The notes: generated by a model from the letters alone, not told the origin. A stretch of DNA of 64,000 bases from Pseudomonas paralcaligenes (GCF_019655855.1 NZ_BPFX01000029.1:1-64000); one strand, 5' to 3'. Shown: positions 47,507 through 58,597, numbered from the stretch's first letter. Numbers and translations: made by a program.

Positions 47507-48394
47507 CAGCGACAGACGCAACAGGCTGGCCGCCGTCGCCGGATCATCCGCGTCGGTGACCAGCAGCAGGTCGTCGCCCGCCTCGCCCAGCGCGATGCCC
47601 TCCACTTTCCAGCGGCCGTCCAGCTCGGCCAACCGCCGCACCCGGCCGTCATGTCCGACCAGCCCGATCACGGCGCCCATGCAGGCGCCATCGTTGTAGC
47701 TGTCCGTCGTGTTCTCCGCCACCGCGCTGAACAGCCAGCGGCCATCCGCCAGCGCCGCCCCGTCGGTGAAACCCAGCGCCACGCCCGCCAGCTCGCCCAG
47801 GTCGAGCGACTGGATGGCGCGAGGCGCGGGAACACTCCCTGCGCCATCCAGCCAATCCCGCAGCTCGGCCCAGGGGTAGCGCACGGCGGCATTGGCGGCC
47901 CGGCCCTGGTTGCCACGCTGCAACAGGAGAAATTCGCCACCGAGTAGGAAGCCGCCCTCGATGTTCAGGTCGGCGAAGCGCTGCCGCAGCGGCTGGTACA
48001 GCGGCGCCAGGTCGACCTGCCGAGGCCGCGCGCCCTCTTCCATCCCCAGCAGCACGCCACGCTGGCGCTCCGGCGTCGAGCCCGAACCCAGCGCCAATAG
48101 CGCTCCCTCGGGATAGCCAGCCATTGCCGGCAACAGGGCCAGAACCTCCAGATCCGGTTTGACGGCCTTGCGGGCGGCCTTTTCCACCGGCAGTTCACCA
48201 TTGAACAGACGCAGCAGTCGGCCGGGGCCCGGATCGCCAAGGGTGAACAGGCCCAGATGCAGCTCGTCATCGGCCACCACGTATAAATGCCGGTCGATGC
48301 GGACCAGCGCACTGGCTGCGCCGAGATGGGCATAGCCCAAGGGGTGATCCACCGGATCGAGGGTCAGGGTGCGCAGCAGCGTGGGTTGGAACAT
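47486..48394 (-). CDS. DUF6929-like beta-propeller protein
   Basis: A 302-aa protein with regularly spaced beta-strand motifs (ALVRIDRHLYVVADDELHLGLF, ALLALGSGSTPERQRGVLL, LGGEFLLLQRGN, LFSAVAENTTDSYNDGACMGAVIGLV, LLLVTDADDPATAASLLRL) and a conserved AENTTDSYNDGA segment. I recognise the family as uncharacterised; enzymatic function is not shown. The start is ATG at 48394 (GGAG 6 nt upstream on the minus strand); an in-frame GTG at 48397 is less well spaced. It converges with DUF2789, overlapping by 21 bp. Confidence 0.75.
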   Translation of the reverse strand: MFQPTLLRTLTLDPVDHPLGYAHLGAASALVRIDRHLYVVADDELHLGLFTLGDPGPGRLLRLFNGELPVEKAARKAVKPDLEVLALLPAMAGYPEGALLALGSGSTPERQRGVLLGMEEGARPRQVDLAPLYQPLRQRFADLNIEGGFLLGGEFLLLQRGNQGRAANAAVRYPWAELRDWLDGAGSVPAPRAIQSLDLGELAGVALGFTDGAALADGRWLFSAVAENTTDSYNDGACMGAVIGLVGHDGRVRRLAELDGRWKVEGIALGEAGDDLLLVTDADDPATAASLLRLSLSGLLGQ

Positions 48395-48548
48395 CACGGA
48401 CTCCGGGATGAGATGTCAGTCGCCGACCGATGCTACCCAGCCACCATCCGGCTGACGAGGATTGAACAAGCCTGGCGCTATAGGCAGACTCCGCGCTGAC
48501 AACCCGATCTCAGAATCGGGGCCAACGGAAACGCCCTCGGAACATCCC

Positions 48549-49052
48549 ATGCGCTGGTTGCTCGCCCTACTCTGCATTACCGTGGTCAGCCTCTCCCACG
48601 CCTCCGCCGCGCCCACCCTCGGCGGCAAGACGGTGGACAAGGTCCTCGTGCTCAAGTCCGAGCGCAAGCTGCACCTGATGGGGCGAGGCGAAGTGCTCAA
48701 GTCCTACCGCATCTCCCTGGGCAAGCAGCCCAAGGGCGCCAAGGTGCGCGAAGGCGACAACCGCACGCCGGAAGGCTTCTACTGGATCGACTGGCGCAAG
48801 ACCAGCGACAGGTACAACCTGTCCATGCACATCTCCTACCCCAACGCCCGCGACGCGGCCAACGCGCGCAAGCAGGGCGTGCCGGCCGGCGGCATGATCA
48901 TGATCCACGGCACCCCGCTGGACGATGAATACCCCGAGTGGTTCTTCGGCACCCTGGACTGGACCGAGGGCTGCATCGCCATGCAGAACGCCGACATGCG
49001 CGAAGTCTGGAGCCTGGTTCAGGACGGCACGCTGATCGAAATCCGACCCTGA
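48549..49052 (+). CDS. L,D-transpeptidase family protein (YkuD/YafK-like)
   Basis: 167 aa. A signal peptide (MRWLLALLCITVVSLSHASAA) is followed by a YkuD domain: KVLVLKSERKLHLMGRGEVLKSYRISLGKQPKGAK, the catalytic His in GGMIMIHGTPLD and the catalytic Cys in LDWTEGCIAMQN. These enzymes form or cleave 3,3-crosslinks or lipoprotein links in peptidoglycan; the DWTEGCIA form is nearest to the YafK type. The ATG at 48549 begins the signal. Divergent from the DUF6929-like gene across 154 bp. Confidence 0.88.
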   Translation: MRWLLALLCITVVSLSHASAAPTLGGKTVDKVLVLKSERKLHLMGRGEVLKSYRISLGKQPKGAKVREGDNRTPEGFYWIDWRKTSDRYNLSMHISYPNARDAANARKQGVPAGGMIMIHGTPLDDEYPEWFFGTLDWTEGCIAMQNADMREVWSLVQDGTLIEIRP

Positions 49053-49089
49053 GGGCGCGAAAGAGACGAGCGAGGCGCCCACGGGCTTT

Positions 49090-49153
49090 GTGGGAGCGGC
49101 CTTGGCCGCGATGCTTTGCTGTCAACCCCATTCGCGGACAAGTCCGCTCCCAC
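49090..49153. repeat. REP pair (inverted), one arm diverged
   Basis: The left arm 49090-49111 is identical to the other REPs; the right arm 49132-49153 differs at two positions from a perfect complement. 37 bp after the L,D-transpeptidase stop. Confidence 0.9.
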
Positions 49154-49226
49154 AGGGTCAATGGCGCTCGCCAACCATGGAAAATGCCTTAACTGGCAGG
49201 CATTAACTCTCGGGCGCCTTTTTCAT

Positions 49227-49360
49227 GGCCATATCCACGCTAGTGGTTGCACACCTTGCAGAAGCGGCTTCAGCCGCGAAATTCGCGGCCAATCGGAATG
49301 CCGCCCAGCCGCGCCCATAAAGGCAGGATGGCGCCACCCCCACGTAACGGGGACACAGCC
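49227..49360. mobile_element. MITE-like element, 134 bp, copy 2
   Basis: Terminal repeats at 49227-49249 (GGCCATATCCACGCTAGTGG...) and 49338-49360 (reverse complement starts GGCTGTGTCCCCGTTACGTG...). The interior matches 13457-13590 in order and spacing, including CGCGGCCAATCGGAATGCC. It is flanked by a 7-bp direct repeat TTTTCAT (49220-49226 and 49361-49367), a plausible target duplication. Confidence 0.8.
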
Positions 49361-49388
49361 TTTTCATGCCCGCGATTTGTCGGGGGAT

Positions 49389-49412
49389 AATTGGCGCGAT
49401 AAATTGTTGCGC
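49389..49412. promoter_or_regulatory. Candidate OhrR operator upstream of ohrR
   Basis: AATTGGCGCGATAAATT and the adjoining TTGTTGCGC form an AT-flanked GCGC motif 24-47 bp upstream of the ohrR start, similar in composition to the palindrome upstream of ohr. Autorepression is usual for OhrR. Assignment rests on motif resemblance only. Confidence 0.45.
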
Positions 49413-49435
49413 AGATATCAATTGGAGAGCCCGCC

Positions 49436-49885
49436 ATGAAGACGCCCCGTTCCTGCGAGGCCCTGCGCCTGGACAACCAGCTGTGCTTCGCCCTGCATTC
49501 CACCTCGCTGCTGATGACCAAGGTCTACAAGCCGCTGCTGCAGAGCATCGGCCTGACCTACCCGCAGTACCTGGCCATGCTGGTGCTGTGGGAAGGCGAC
49601 GGCATCACCGTGGGCGAGATCAGCGCGCGCCTGCTCACCGACCCCGGCTCGCTGACCCCGCTGCTCAAGCGCCTGGAAGGCGAAGGCCTGATCACCCGCA
49701 CCCGCAGCAGCGCCGACGAGCGCGTGGTGGAGCTGCGCCTGACCGACAAGGGCCTCGCCCTGCAGCACGAGGCCGAGCGCTTCCCCGGCTGCATCCTCGA
49801 AGCGGCTGGCCAGAACGAGGCGCAGATCAGCGAACTCAAGGAGCGCATCGTCGCCCTGCGCGACCAGTTGCAGAACGCCGTCTGA
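49436..49885 (+). CDS. ohrR: Organic-peroxide sensing repressor OhrR (MarR family)
   Basis: 149 aa. A MarR winged helix (VLWEGDGITVGEISARLLTDPGSLTPLLKRLEGEGLITRTRSSADERVVELRLT) with the OhrR-specific N-terminal helix LRLDNQLCFALHSTSLLMTKVY, whose cysteine (about residue 17) is the reactive peroxide sensor; the C-terminal half has another Cys (FPGCILEAAG), making a 2-Cys type possible. It represses ohr until oxidised by organic hydroperoxide. ATG 49436 is preceded by TTGGAGAG. Upstream of and in the same direction as ohr. Confidence 0.93.
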   Translation: MKTPRSCEALRLDNQLCFALHSTSLLMTKVYKPLLQSIGLTYPQYLAMLVLWEGDGITVGEISARLLTDPGSLTPLLKRLEGEGLITRTRSSADERVVELRLTDKGLALQHEAERFPGCILEAAGQNEAQISELKERIVALRDQLQNAV

Positions 49886-49980
49886 CCTCGCCACCCCGGC
49901 AACGCCCCTCCTCCAGCCCCCACCGCTGCGCTTATTCCTCACCAGGCGTAGCGCTAGCGCAAATTCATCTAACAAATAAC

Positions 49981-50040
49981 TTGCGCGCAAAATAAAACGA
50001 CAATAAATTTCACTCCGCGCACTTACTTAGCGCGCAAGAT
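49981..50040. promoter_or_regulatory. ohr promoter region with candidate OhrR boxes
   Basis: 49981-49990 is the perfect palindrome TTGCGCGCAA, flanked by AT-rich sequence; a related CTTAGCGCGCAAG lies at 50026-50038. They fall 34-91 bp before the ohr start, where OhrR operators are expected. Confidence 0.55.
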
Positions 50041-50071
50041 TTTAGACAGCAATCAAACTGGAGCTCAGCTC

Positions 50072-50497
50072 ATGCAAACCATCAAGCCCCTGTACACCGC
50101 TACCGCCACTGCCACCGGAGGCCGCGACGGCCGTGCCGTTTCCTCCGACGGTTTCCTCGACGTCAAACTGACCACCCCGCGCGAGCTGGGCGGCGCCGGC
50201 GGTGAAGCCACCAACCCCGAGCAGCTGTTCGCCGCCGGTTATTCGGCCTGCTTCATCGGCGCCCTGAAGTTCGTCGCCAGCCAGAAGAAGCAGGCCCTTC
50301 CGGCCGACGCCTCGATCACCGGCAAGGTCGGCATCGGCCAGATTCCTGGTGGCTTCGGCCTGGAAGTCGAGCTCGGCATCAACCTGCCGGGCCTTGATCG
50401 CGCCGTGGCCGAGGAACTGATCGCTGCCGCCCACCAGGTCTGCCCCTACTCCAACGCCACCCGCGGCAACATCGACGTACGCCTGGTACTGGTCTGA
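50072..50497 (+). CDS. ohr: Organic hydroperoxide resistance protein Ohr
   Basis: 141 aa, normal length. Ohr reduces organic peroxides with a two-cysteine site using lipoylated partners. It shows [21 protein letters not shown], the first catalytic Cys in [10 protein letters not shown], and the second in [14 protein letters not shown], with the conserved Arg of the family in the N-terminal half. ATG 50072 has GGAG about 10 nt upstream. Regulated by the upstream ohrR gene. Confidence 0.96.
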   Translation: MQTIKPLYTATATATGGRDGRAVSSDGFLDVKLTTPRELGGAGGEATNPEQLFAAGYSACFIGALKFVASQKKQALPADASITGKVGIGQIPGGFGLEVELGINLPGLDRAVAEELIAAAHQVCPYSNATRGNIDVRLVLV

Positions 50498-50524
50498 ATC
50501 CGACAGGCAGCAAGGAGAACCACC

Positions 50525-51541
50525 ATGACCATCAAGACAATCGCCGCCAGCAGCCTGCTCGCCCTGGCCATCGGCAACGCCTTCGCCGCCGGCAGCCCCG
50601 GCGTGGAACACCACACCCAGGCCTTCCTCCAGGCCCTGGAAGCCGGTGGCGGCAAGCCGCTGGAGAGCCTCAACCCACAGGACGCCCGCGCCGTGCTGGT
50701 CGGCGCCCAGGCCTCGGTCGAGGTCGACCTCTCCGGGGTGAGCGTCAGCGAGAAGACCATCGAGGCCTCCGGCCAGTCGATCCCGCTGACCATCGTTCGG
50801 CCCGAGGGCGTGAAAGGCGACCTGCCGGTGTTCATGTTCTTCCACGGCGGCGGCTGGGTGCTCGGCGACTACCCGACCCACGCCCGCCTGATCCGCGACC
50901 TGGTGGTGAACTCCGGCGCCGTGGCCGTCTATGTCGGCTACACCCCGTCGCCGGAAGCCAGGTATCCGATGGCCATCGACCAGGCCTACGCCGCCACCCG
51001 ATGGGTCGGCGAACACGGCAAGGAGATCGGCGTGGACAGCTCGCGCCTGGCCGTGGCTGGCAACAGCGTCGGCGGCAATATGGCTGCGGTGGTCGCACTC
51101 AAGGCGAAAGAGGCCGGCACGCCCAGGCTGCGCTTCCAGCTGCTGCTGTGGCCGGTGACCGACGCCGATTTCGAGACCGCCTCGTACGGCCAGTTCGCCC
51201 AGGGCCACTTCCTGACCAAGCCGATGATGCAGTGGTTCTGGGACAACTACACCAGCGACCCGAAGCAGCGCGCCGAACGCTTCGCCTCGCCTCTGCGGGC
51301 CTCGGTCGAGCAGCTGCAGGGCTTGCCGCCGGCACTGGTGCAGACCGCCGAGTTCGACGTGCTGCGCGACGAGGGCGAGGCCTACGCGCGCAAGCTGGAC
51401 GCCGCCGGCGTGACGGTCACTGCGGTGCGGGTCAACGGCATGATCCACGACTACGGCCTGCTCAACCCGCTGGCCCACGTGCCTGCCGTGCAAACGGCCC
51501 TGCGCCAGGCCGGCGCCGAGCTGAAGCAGCATCTGCGCTAG
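50525..51541 (+). CDS. Exported alpha/beta hydrolase (HSL-type esterase)
   Basis: 338 aa. A signal peptide (MTIKTIAASSLLALAIGNAFA) precedes an HSL-family esterase: oxyanion motif FFHGGGWVLGDY, nucleophile elbow VAGNSVGGNMAAV, Asp in EFDVLRDEG and His in GMIHDYGLL. It should hydrolyse short-chain esters in the periplasm. It starts 27 bp after ohr with its own GGAGAA site, so it is likely co-induced with ohr under peroxide stress. Confidence 0.9.
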   Translation: MTIKTIAASSLLALAIGNAFAAGSPGVEHHTQAFLQALEAGGGKPLESLNPQDARAVLVGAQASVEVDLSGVSVSEKTIEASGQSIPLTIVRPEGVKGDLPVFMFFHGGGWVLGDYPTHARLIRDLVVNSGAVAVYVGYTPSPEARYPMAIDQAYAATRWVGEHGKEIGVDSSRLAVAGNSVGGNMAAVVALKAKEAGTPRLRFQLLLWPVTDADFETASYGQFAQGHFLTKPMMQWFWDNYTSDPKQRAERFASPLRASVEQLQGLPPALVQTAEFDVLRDEGEAYARKLDAAGVTVTAVRVNGMIHDYGLLNPLAHVPAVQTALRQAGAELKQHLR

Positions 51542-51554
51542 AGACAGGATCAGT

Positions 51555-51618
51555 CGTAGGGTGCGCCGTGCGCACCGGCAAGCTGTACATTTTCCCGGTG
51601 CGCGCGGCGCCCCCTACG
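51555..51618. repeat. Inverted pair of GTAGGGTGCGC repeat arms
   Basis: Arms at 51555-51578 and 51595-51618 pair almost fully. It lies after the HSL esterase stop and before a bidirectional terminator. Confidence 0.88.
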
Positions 51619-51649
51619 CATGCAGGCGCAGACCCGAAATCGGCTCAAG

Positions 51650-51688
51650 AAAAAACGCCGCGACTCCAATGGGGTCGCGGCGTTTTTC
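51650..51688. terminator. Bidirectional intrinsic terminator
   Basis: A long stem ACGCCGCGAC-TCC/GG-GTCGCGGCGT (51656-51682) flanked by A6 on the left and T5 on the right. It can end the ohr-esterase transcript (+) and the NIF3-like transcript (-). Confidence 0.92.
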
Positions 51689-51741
51689 TCAAGTGGGACA
51701 GCCCTGCGGCTCGGGCCAAGGCCTCTGTCATGCAGAGCGGG

Positions 51742-52059
51742 TCAGAACTGCAGGTCGGACAATCGCCACACATCGAAGGCGGGCGTCTCGTAGGGATGGC
51801 TCTTCTTCATGGCCTTGACCGTGTCGTGGATCAGCTCGTCGGCCACCACCAACTCCACCTTCCATTCCGCCACTTCCTCGATCCGGTCGACCTGACCGAG
51901 AAAGGGATCACTGCCGGCCAGCGGGCGGAACTGGCCCTTGCCCAGGGTCTGCCAGCAGCAGCTGTCGTAGTGTCCGATACGTCCCGCACCCGCCGCGAAC
52001 ACCGCGGCCTTCACTTCTTCCAGATGGCTTTCCGGCACATAGAAACAGAACTTGTACAT
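51742..52059 (-). CDS. Stand-alone NIF3/YqfO C-terminal-like domain protein
   Basis: 105 aa. YKFCFYVPESHLEEVKAAVFAAGAGRIGHYDSCCWQTLGKGQFRPLAGSDPFLG and the end MKKSHPYETPAFDVWRL match the inserted PII/CutA-like domain of NIF3-family (YqfO) proteins, without the flanking metal-binding NIF3 halves. It probably forms trimers; function unknown. The start is ATG at 52059 (the FYVPE strand begins immediately); a longer frame to 52125 is not supported. Confidence 0.85.
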   Translation of the reverse strand: MYKFCFYVPESHLEEVKAAVFAAGAGRIGHYDSCCWQTLGKGQFRPLAGSDPFLGQVDRIEEVAEWKVELVVADELIHDTVKAMKKSHPYETPAFDVWRLSDLQF

Positions 52060-52233
52060 CCAGCCCCTCCGAGCATCGACGAATACAGCGACCCGGGGGC
52101 CGCTCTGCCAAGGCAATACTGGCATTGTGCCTTATCCCTGGCACGCGGCCTAGTTCGCAAGTCTGGATTGGAGTGTTGCAGAAACGAAACGTCCGGACTG
52201 GCCCTAGAGCCATTAGCCATAAGACCGACCGGT

Positions 52234-52497
52234 TTAATCACCCTGGGTGAAGCGTCGCCAGCGCTCTCTGAAGCCCTCGGCGGGCGGACTGTGACTGCCG
52301 TCACAATAGGGCAGGCGCCGGGACAGGCCGCAGCGACAGAGCAGCACCCGTTGCTGGCGTGCGGGCTGCAGGCTCAGACCCTCGGTGCAACCGGGAGGAC
52401 AATCGGGCAACACGGGCGAGCGCCCGCAGCGGCACAGCAGATGGGTCTCGCCAGGGTTGACCTGGCGGACTTCGGGAAGGCGGGATTCGTCGGCCAT
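52234..52497 (-). CDS. CDGSH-type iron-sulfur protein (two motifs)
   Basis: An 87-aa protein with two zinc-finger-CDGSH-like motifs. The second, LLCRCGLSRRLPYCDGSHS, has the full C-x-C ... C-x3-H set that ligates a 2Fe-2S cluster with one histidine. The first, LLCRCGRSPVLPDCPPGC, has three Cys but a Cys where the His should be. It is a probable electron-transfer or redox-sensing protein. ATG 52497 is used rather than an in-frame GTG at 52500. It is downstream of purL on the plus map, minus strand, and may share the purL transcript. Confidence 0.85.
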   Translation of the reverse strand: MADESRLPEVRQVNPGETHLLCRCGRSPVLPDCPPGCTEGLSLQPARQQRVLLCRCGLSRRLPYCDGSHSPPAEGFRERWRRFTQGD

Positions 52498-52546
52498 CAC
52501 GCCGCCGCGGCAGGCCCCTCGCCCTCGCGGGAGAGGGGCGGCGCGG

Positions 52547-55500
52547 TCAGTCGACCCAGACGCGGGCGTTGCGGAACATGCGCAGCCAGCCGCCGTCTTC
52601 CTGCCACTCGTCCGGGCGCCAGGAGTTCTGCACGGCGCGGAACACCCGCTCAGGATGCGGCATCATGATGGTCACGCGGCCGTCGCGGCTGCACAGGCCG
52701 GTGATGCCGCGCGGCGAGCCGTTCGGGTTGGCCGGGTAGGTCTCGGTGACCTTGCCGTGGTTGTCGATGAAGCGCAGTGCGACGGTGCCGGAGAGGTCGG
52801 CCTCCAGCAGCGCCTCCTCGCTCTCGAACTCGGCATGGCCCTCGCCGTGGGCGATGGCGATCGGCATGCGCGAACCGGCCATGCCCTGGAGGAAGATCGA
52901 CGCCGACTCCTGCACCTGGACCATGGCCACGCGCGCCTCGAACTGCTCCGAGCGGTTGCGCACGAAGTGCGGCCAGAACTCGGTGCCGGGGATCAGCTCG
53001 TGCAGGTTGCTCATCATCTGGCAGCCGTTGCACACACCGAGGGCGAAGCTGTCCTTGCGTGCGAAGAAGGCGGCGAAGCCATCGCGGGCGCGGCTGTTGA
53101 ACAGCACCGACTTGGCCCAGCCCTCACCGGCGCCGAGCACGTCGCCGTAGGAGAAGCCGCCGCAGGCCACCAGGCCCTTGAACTCGTCCAGGCTGACGCG
53201 GCCGGCGAGGATGTCGCTCATGTGCACATCGATCGCGCTGAAGCCGGCGCGGTCGAAGGCCGCGGCCATCTCCACCTGGCCGTTGACGCCCTGCTCGCGC
53301 AGGACCGCCACCTTCGGCCGTGCACCCTTCTTGATATAGGGCGCAGCGATGTCCTGGTTGACGTCGAACGACAGCTTGGTCGACAGGCCGGGGTTGTCCT
53401 CGTCGAGGATCAGGTCGAATTCCTGGTCGGCGCCGTCGGCGTTGTCGCGCAGGCGCTGGATGCGGTAGCTGGTCTCGGCCCACTGACGCTGCAGCAGGCG
53501 ACGCTCGCCACCGAACACCGGCGCGCCGTTGAAGCTGATCGCCACGTCGCCGCCGTTGACCGGCTGGCCGATCACGGCGACGCAGTCGTCCAGGCCGGCG
53601 GCGCTGAACTGGGCGAGGATTTCCGGGGTGGCGTCCTGGCGCACCTGGATCACCGCGCCCAGCTCCTCGTTGAACAGCACGGCCGCCAGCTCGGAGGCGT
53701 CGTCGGCCAGGCCGTCGAGGAACAGGTTGAGGCCGCAATGGCCGGCGAAGGCCATTTCCAGGGCGGTGGTCAGCAGGCCGCCGTCGGAGCGGTCGTGGTA
53801 GGCCAGGATGTGGCCGTCGGCGTTGAGGCCCTGGATCACGGCGAAGAAGGCCTTGAGGTCTTCGGCATCGTCCACGTCCGGCACGGTCTGGCCGAGCTGG
53901 GCGTAGGTCTGCGCCAGGATCGAGCCGCCCATGCGATTCTGCCCGCGGCCGAGGTCGATCAGGATCAGGTCGGTCTCGCCCTTGTCCAGGCGCAGCTGCG
54001 GGGTCAGCGATTGGCGCACGTCCTGCACCGGGGCGAAACCGGAGATCACCAGCGACAGCGGCGAGGTCACGCTCTTGTCGACGCCCTCGTCCTGCCAGCG
54101 GGTCTTCATGGACATGGAGTCCTTGCCCACCGGGATGGTGATGCCGAGCGCCGGGCACAGCTCCATGCCCACGGCCTTGACCGTGTCGTACAGACGCGCG
54201 TCCTCGCCCGGGTGACCGGCGGCGGCCATCCAGTTGGCGGACAGCTTGATGTCGGAGAGTTTCTCGATGCGCGCGGCGGCCAGGTTGGTGATGGTCTCGC
54301 CGACCGCCATGCGGCCCGAGGCCGGCGCGTCGAGCAGGGCCAGCGGGGTGCGCTCGCCCATGGCCATGGCCTCGCCGGTGTAGACGTCGAAGCTGGTGGC
54401 GGTCACGGCGCAGTCGGCCACCGGCACCTGCCACGGGCCGACCATCTGGTCGCGGGCAACCAGGCCGGTGATGGTGCGGTCGCCGATGGTGATCAGGAAG
54501 CTCTTGCTGGCCACGGCCGGGTGGCGCAGCACACGGCTCACGGCTTCGGTGATATCGACGCCGGAGGCGGAGAAGTCATCTCCCTGCTCCGCCTCGCGGG
54601 CCACGCTGCGGTGCATGCGCGGCGGCTTGCCGAGCAGCACTTCCAGCGGCATGTCCACCGGCTTGTTGCCGAAGTGGCTGTCGGAGACGGTCAGGTGCGG
54701 CTCGGCGATGGCCTCGCCGACCACGGCGAACGGGCAGCGCTCGCGCTCGCAGATGGCCTTGAAGCGCTCGAAGTCGGCGGCGTCGACCGACATCACGTAA
54801 CGCTCCTGGGACTCGTTGCACCAGATTTCCAGCGGCGCCATGCCCGGCTCGTCGTTGGGCACCGCGCGCAGCTCGAAGCGACCGCCGCGGCCGCCGTCGT
54901 TGATCAGCTCCGGCAGGGCGTTGGAGATACCACCGGCGCCGACGTCGTGGATGAACTTGATCGGGTTGTCGGCGCCCAGCTGCCAGCAGCGGTCGATCAC
55001 TTCCTGGCAGCGACGCTCCATTTCCGGGTTGTCGCGCTGCACCGAGGCGAAGTCCAGGTCGGCGGAGCTGGCGCCGGTGGCCATGGAGGATGCGGCGCCG
55101 CCGCCCAGGCCGATCAGCATGGCCGGGCCGCCGAGCACGATCAGCTTGGCGCCGACCGAGATCTCGCCCTTCTGCACGTGGTCTTCACGGATGTTGCCGA
55201 GGCCGCCGGCCAGCATGATCGGCTTGTGGTAGCCGCGCACCTCCTCGCCGCGCGGGCTTTGCACGGCCTGCTCGAAGGTGCGGAAGTAGCCGTTCAGCGC
55301 CGGACGGCCGAACTCGTTGTTGAACGCGGCGCCGCCCAGCGGGCCCTCGATCATGATGTCCAGCGCGGTGACGATGCGCTCGGGCTTGCCGTAGGGTTTC
55401 TCCCAGGGCTGCTCGAAACCGGGGATGTTCAGGTTGGACACGGTGAAGCCGGTCAGGCCGGCCTTGGGCTTGGCGCCGCGGCCGGTCGCGCCCTCGTCGC

Positions 55501-56443
55501 GGATCTCGCCGCCGGAGCCGGTGGAGGCGCCGGGGAACGGGGCGATGGCGGTCGGGTGGTTGTGGGTCTCCACCTTCATCAGGATGTGCACCGGCTCCTG
55601 AGTCGCGCCGTATTCGCGAGTCTGCGGATTGGGGAAGAAGCGTCCGGCCGGGTGGCCGACGATCACCGAGGCGTTGTCCTTGTAGGCGGACAGCACGCCC
55701 TCGCGGTGCAGCTCGTAGGTGTTCTTGATCATGCCGAACAGGGACTTGTCCTGGCTCTGGCCGTCGATGTCCCAGCTGGCGTTGAAGATCTTGTGGCGGC
55801 AGTGCTCGGAGTTGGCCTGGGCGAACATCATCAGTTCGACGTCGTGCGGGTTGCGGCCCAACTCGGTGAAGCTCTTCACCAGGTAGTCGATCTCGTCCTC
55901 GGCCAGGGCCAGGCCCAGCGCGACGTTGGCCTGCGCCAGCGCGGCGCGGCCGCCGCCGAGCACGTCCACCGCGGTCAGCGGCTTGGGCTCGGCGTGGCTG
56001 AACAGGCCGGCGGCCTGCTCCAGCGCGCCCAGCACCAGCTGGGTCATGCGGTCGTGCAGCAGGGCAGCGACGGCCTGGCTGTCGGCCTCGCTCAGCTCGC
56101 CGGCGACGTAGTAGGCGATGCCGCGCTCCAGGCGCTCGATCTTGGCCAGGCCGCAGTTGCGGGCGATGTCCGTGGCCTTGCTCGACCAGGGCGAGATGGT
56201 GCCGAAGCGCGGGATGACCAGGAACAGCCTGCCGGCGGGCTCCTGCACCGGCACGCTCGGGCCGTACTTCAGCAGCCGGGCCAGCACCTGCTCTTCGTCG
56301 GCGGTGAGCACACCGGTCACTTCGGCGAAGTGCGCGAACTCGGCGTACAGCCCGGTCACGGCGGGGACCTTGGCGGTCAGTTGCGAAAGCAGTTTGCCGT
56401 GGCGGAAGGCGGAGAGAGCGGGCGCGCCGCGCAGGATCAACAT
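52547..56443 (-). CDS. purL: Phosphoribosylformylglycinamidine synthase
   Basis: A 1298-aa single-chain FGAM synthase, the usual gammaproteobacterial length. The N-terminal PurS-like region is followed by the two AIRS-type ATP domains ([68 protein letters not shown]) and a C-terminal glutaminase with Cys in [15 protein letters not shown] and the His/Glu in [13 protein letters not shown]. It converts FGAR to FGAM using glutamine and ATP. ATG at 56443 matches the family N-terminus [14 protein letters not shown]. Confidence 0.97.
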   Translation of the reverse strand: MLILRGAPALSAFRHGKLLSQLTAKVPAVTGLYAEFAHFAEVTGVLTADEEQVLARLLKYGPSVPVQEPAGRLFLVIPRFGTISPWSSKATDIARNCGLAKIERLERGIAYYVAGELSEADSQAVAALLHDRMTQLVLGALEQAAGLFSHAEPKPLTAVDVLGGGRAALAQANVALGLALAEDEIDYLVKSFTELGRNPHDVELMMFAQANSEHCRHKIFNASWDIDGQSQDKSLFGMIKNTYELHREGVLSAYKDNASVIVGHPAGRFFPNPQTREYGATQEPVHILMKVETHNHPTAIAPFPGASTGSGGEIRDEGATGRGAKPKAGLTGFTVSNLNIPGFEQPWEKPYGKPERIVTALDIMIEGPLGGAAFNNEFGRPALNGYFRTFEQAVQSPRGEEVRGYHKPIMLAGGLGNIREDHVQKGEISVGAKLIVLGGPAMLIGLGGGAASSMATGASSADLDFASVQRDNPEMERRCQEVIDRCWQLGADNPIKFIHDVGAGGISNALPELINDGGRGGRFELRAVPNDEPGMAPLEIWCNESQERYVMSVDAADFERFKAICERERCPFAVVGEAIAEPHLTVSDSHFGNKPVDMPLEVLLGKPPRMHRSVAREAEQGDDFSASGVDITEAVSRVLRHPAVASKSFLITIGDRTITGLVARDQMVGPWQVPVADCAVTATSFDVYTGEAMAMGERTPLALLDAPASGRMAVGETITNLAAARIEKLSDIKLSANWMAAAGHPGEDARLYDTVKAVGMELCPALGITIPVGKDSMSMKTRWQDEGVDKSVTSPLSLVISGFAPVQDVRQSLTPQLRLDKGETDLILIDLGRGQNRMGGSILAQTYAQLGQTVPDVDDAEDLKAFFAVIQGLNADGHILAYHDRSDGGLLTTALEMAFAGHCGLNLFLDGLADDASELAAVLFNEELGAVIQVRQDATPEILAQFSAAGLDDCVAVIGQPVNGGDVAISFNGAPVFGGERRLLQRQWAETSYRIQRLRDNADGADQEFDLILDEDNPGLSTKLSFDVNQDIAAPYIKKGARPKVAVLREQGVNGQVEMAAAFDRAGFSAIDVHMSDILAGRVSLDEFKGLVACGGFSYGDVLGAGEGWAKSVLFNSRARDGFAAFFARKDSFALGVCNGCQMMSNLHELIPGTEFWPHFVRNRSEQFEARVAMVQVQESASIFLQGMAGSRMPIAIAHGEGHAEFESEEALLEADLSGTVALRFIDNHGKVTETYPANPNGSPRGITGLCSRDGRVTIMMPHPERVFRAVQNSWRPDEWQEDGGWLRMFRNARVWVD

Positions 56444-56496
56444 CGTGAACAGCCTCTGGGAAGGGGTGTGCTTGGAGGCCGTGCATTCTAGCCTAA

Positions 56497-58062
<1,566 letters not shown>

Positions 58063-58530
58063 CTAGAGCACCTTCTGGTTGCTCTTGGCGCAGTGGCTGA
58101 TGGCCTGCCGGGCGGAGGGCAGGGCGCGGTAGGCGCCCATGCAGGCCGCCATGGTGTCCATCCGGCGCACGGTCATGCTCGACTGTTCGTCGACGCTGAT
58201 CAGGTAGGGGTGGTCGTAACGCGCGCGGTCGAACCAGGGCTGGATGTCCTGGGTGCCGGTGACGCAGCGGTACTGCATCTGCACGCTGAATCCCTGCATC
58301 CTGTCGCGACGCAGGATGTGATGGTACTTCAGCCAGTCGCCGTCGCGCTGGCCCTGCCGGACCGCCTCGCGGCAGGCGTCGAGGCTGGTGATGTCCGCTT
58401 CGTGGAGGAAGATGCTCTGCGCCAGGTTGGAGTCGTTCAGACCGGCCGTGGCCAGGAGATAGACCTTCTCTTCGGCCGCCTGGGCCTGGAGGCCGAACAG
58501 CATCAGCGACAACAACACTCCCTGTTTCAC
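58063..58530 (-). CDS. Uncharacterised exported protein
   Basis: 155 aa. The GTG start at 58530 opens a signal peptide (KQGVLLSLMLFGLQAQA) with GGAGA 8 nt upstream; a longer open frame to 58590 would bury it. The mature part has four cysteines (SLDACREAV, YRCVTG, AACMGAY, SHCAKS), suggesting disulfides, and no recognised domain. It is conserved next to mltF/tadA in relatives as I recall. The stop codon abuts the mltF stop with no spacer. Confidence 0.75.
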   Translation of the reverse strand: MKQGVLLSLMLFGLQAQAAEEKVYLLATAGLNDSNLAQSIFLHEADITSLDACREAVRQGQRDGDWLKYHHILRRDRMQGFSVQMQYRCVTGTQDIQPWFDRARYDHPYLISVDEQSSMTVRRMDTMAACMGAYRALPSARQAISHCAKSNQKVL

Positions 58531-58597
58531 AGGCGAATCTCCGAAATGTCCGAGGTGCGCGCAGCCTAGCAGCGAGCCGCTTCGCTGCAAAGCGTGG

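Larger units (their letters stand above)
49053..49435. other. Repeat-filled gap between the L,D-transpeptidase and ohrR
   Basis: 383 bases holding a REP pair (49090-49153), a short AT-richer stretch, the second 134-bp MITE-like element (49227-49360) and then the ohrR promoter/operator region (about 49361-49435). No gene seen. Confidence 0.8.

Noticed and set aside
52385..56491. 1368-residue open frame on the plus strand opposite purL
   Set aside because: Antisense shadow: high GC third positions keep the opposite strand open. No domain, low-complexity composition, and purL is certain on the other strand.
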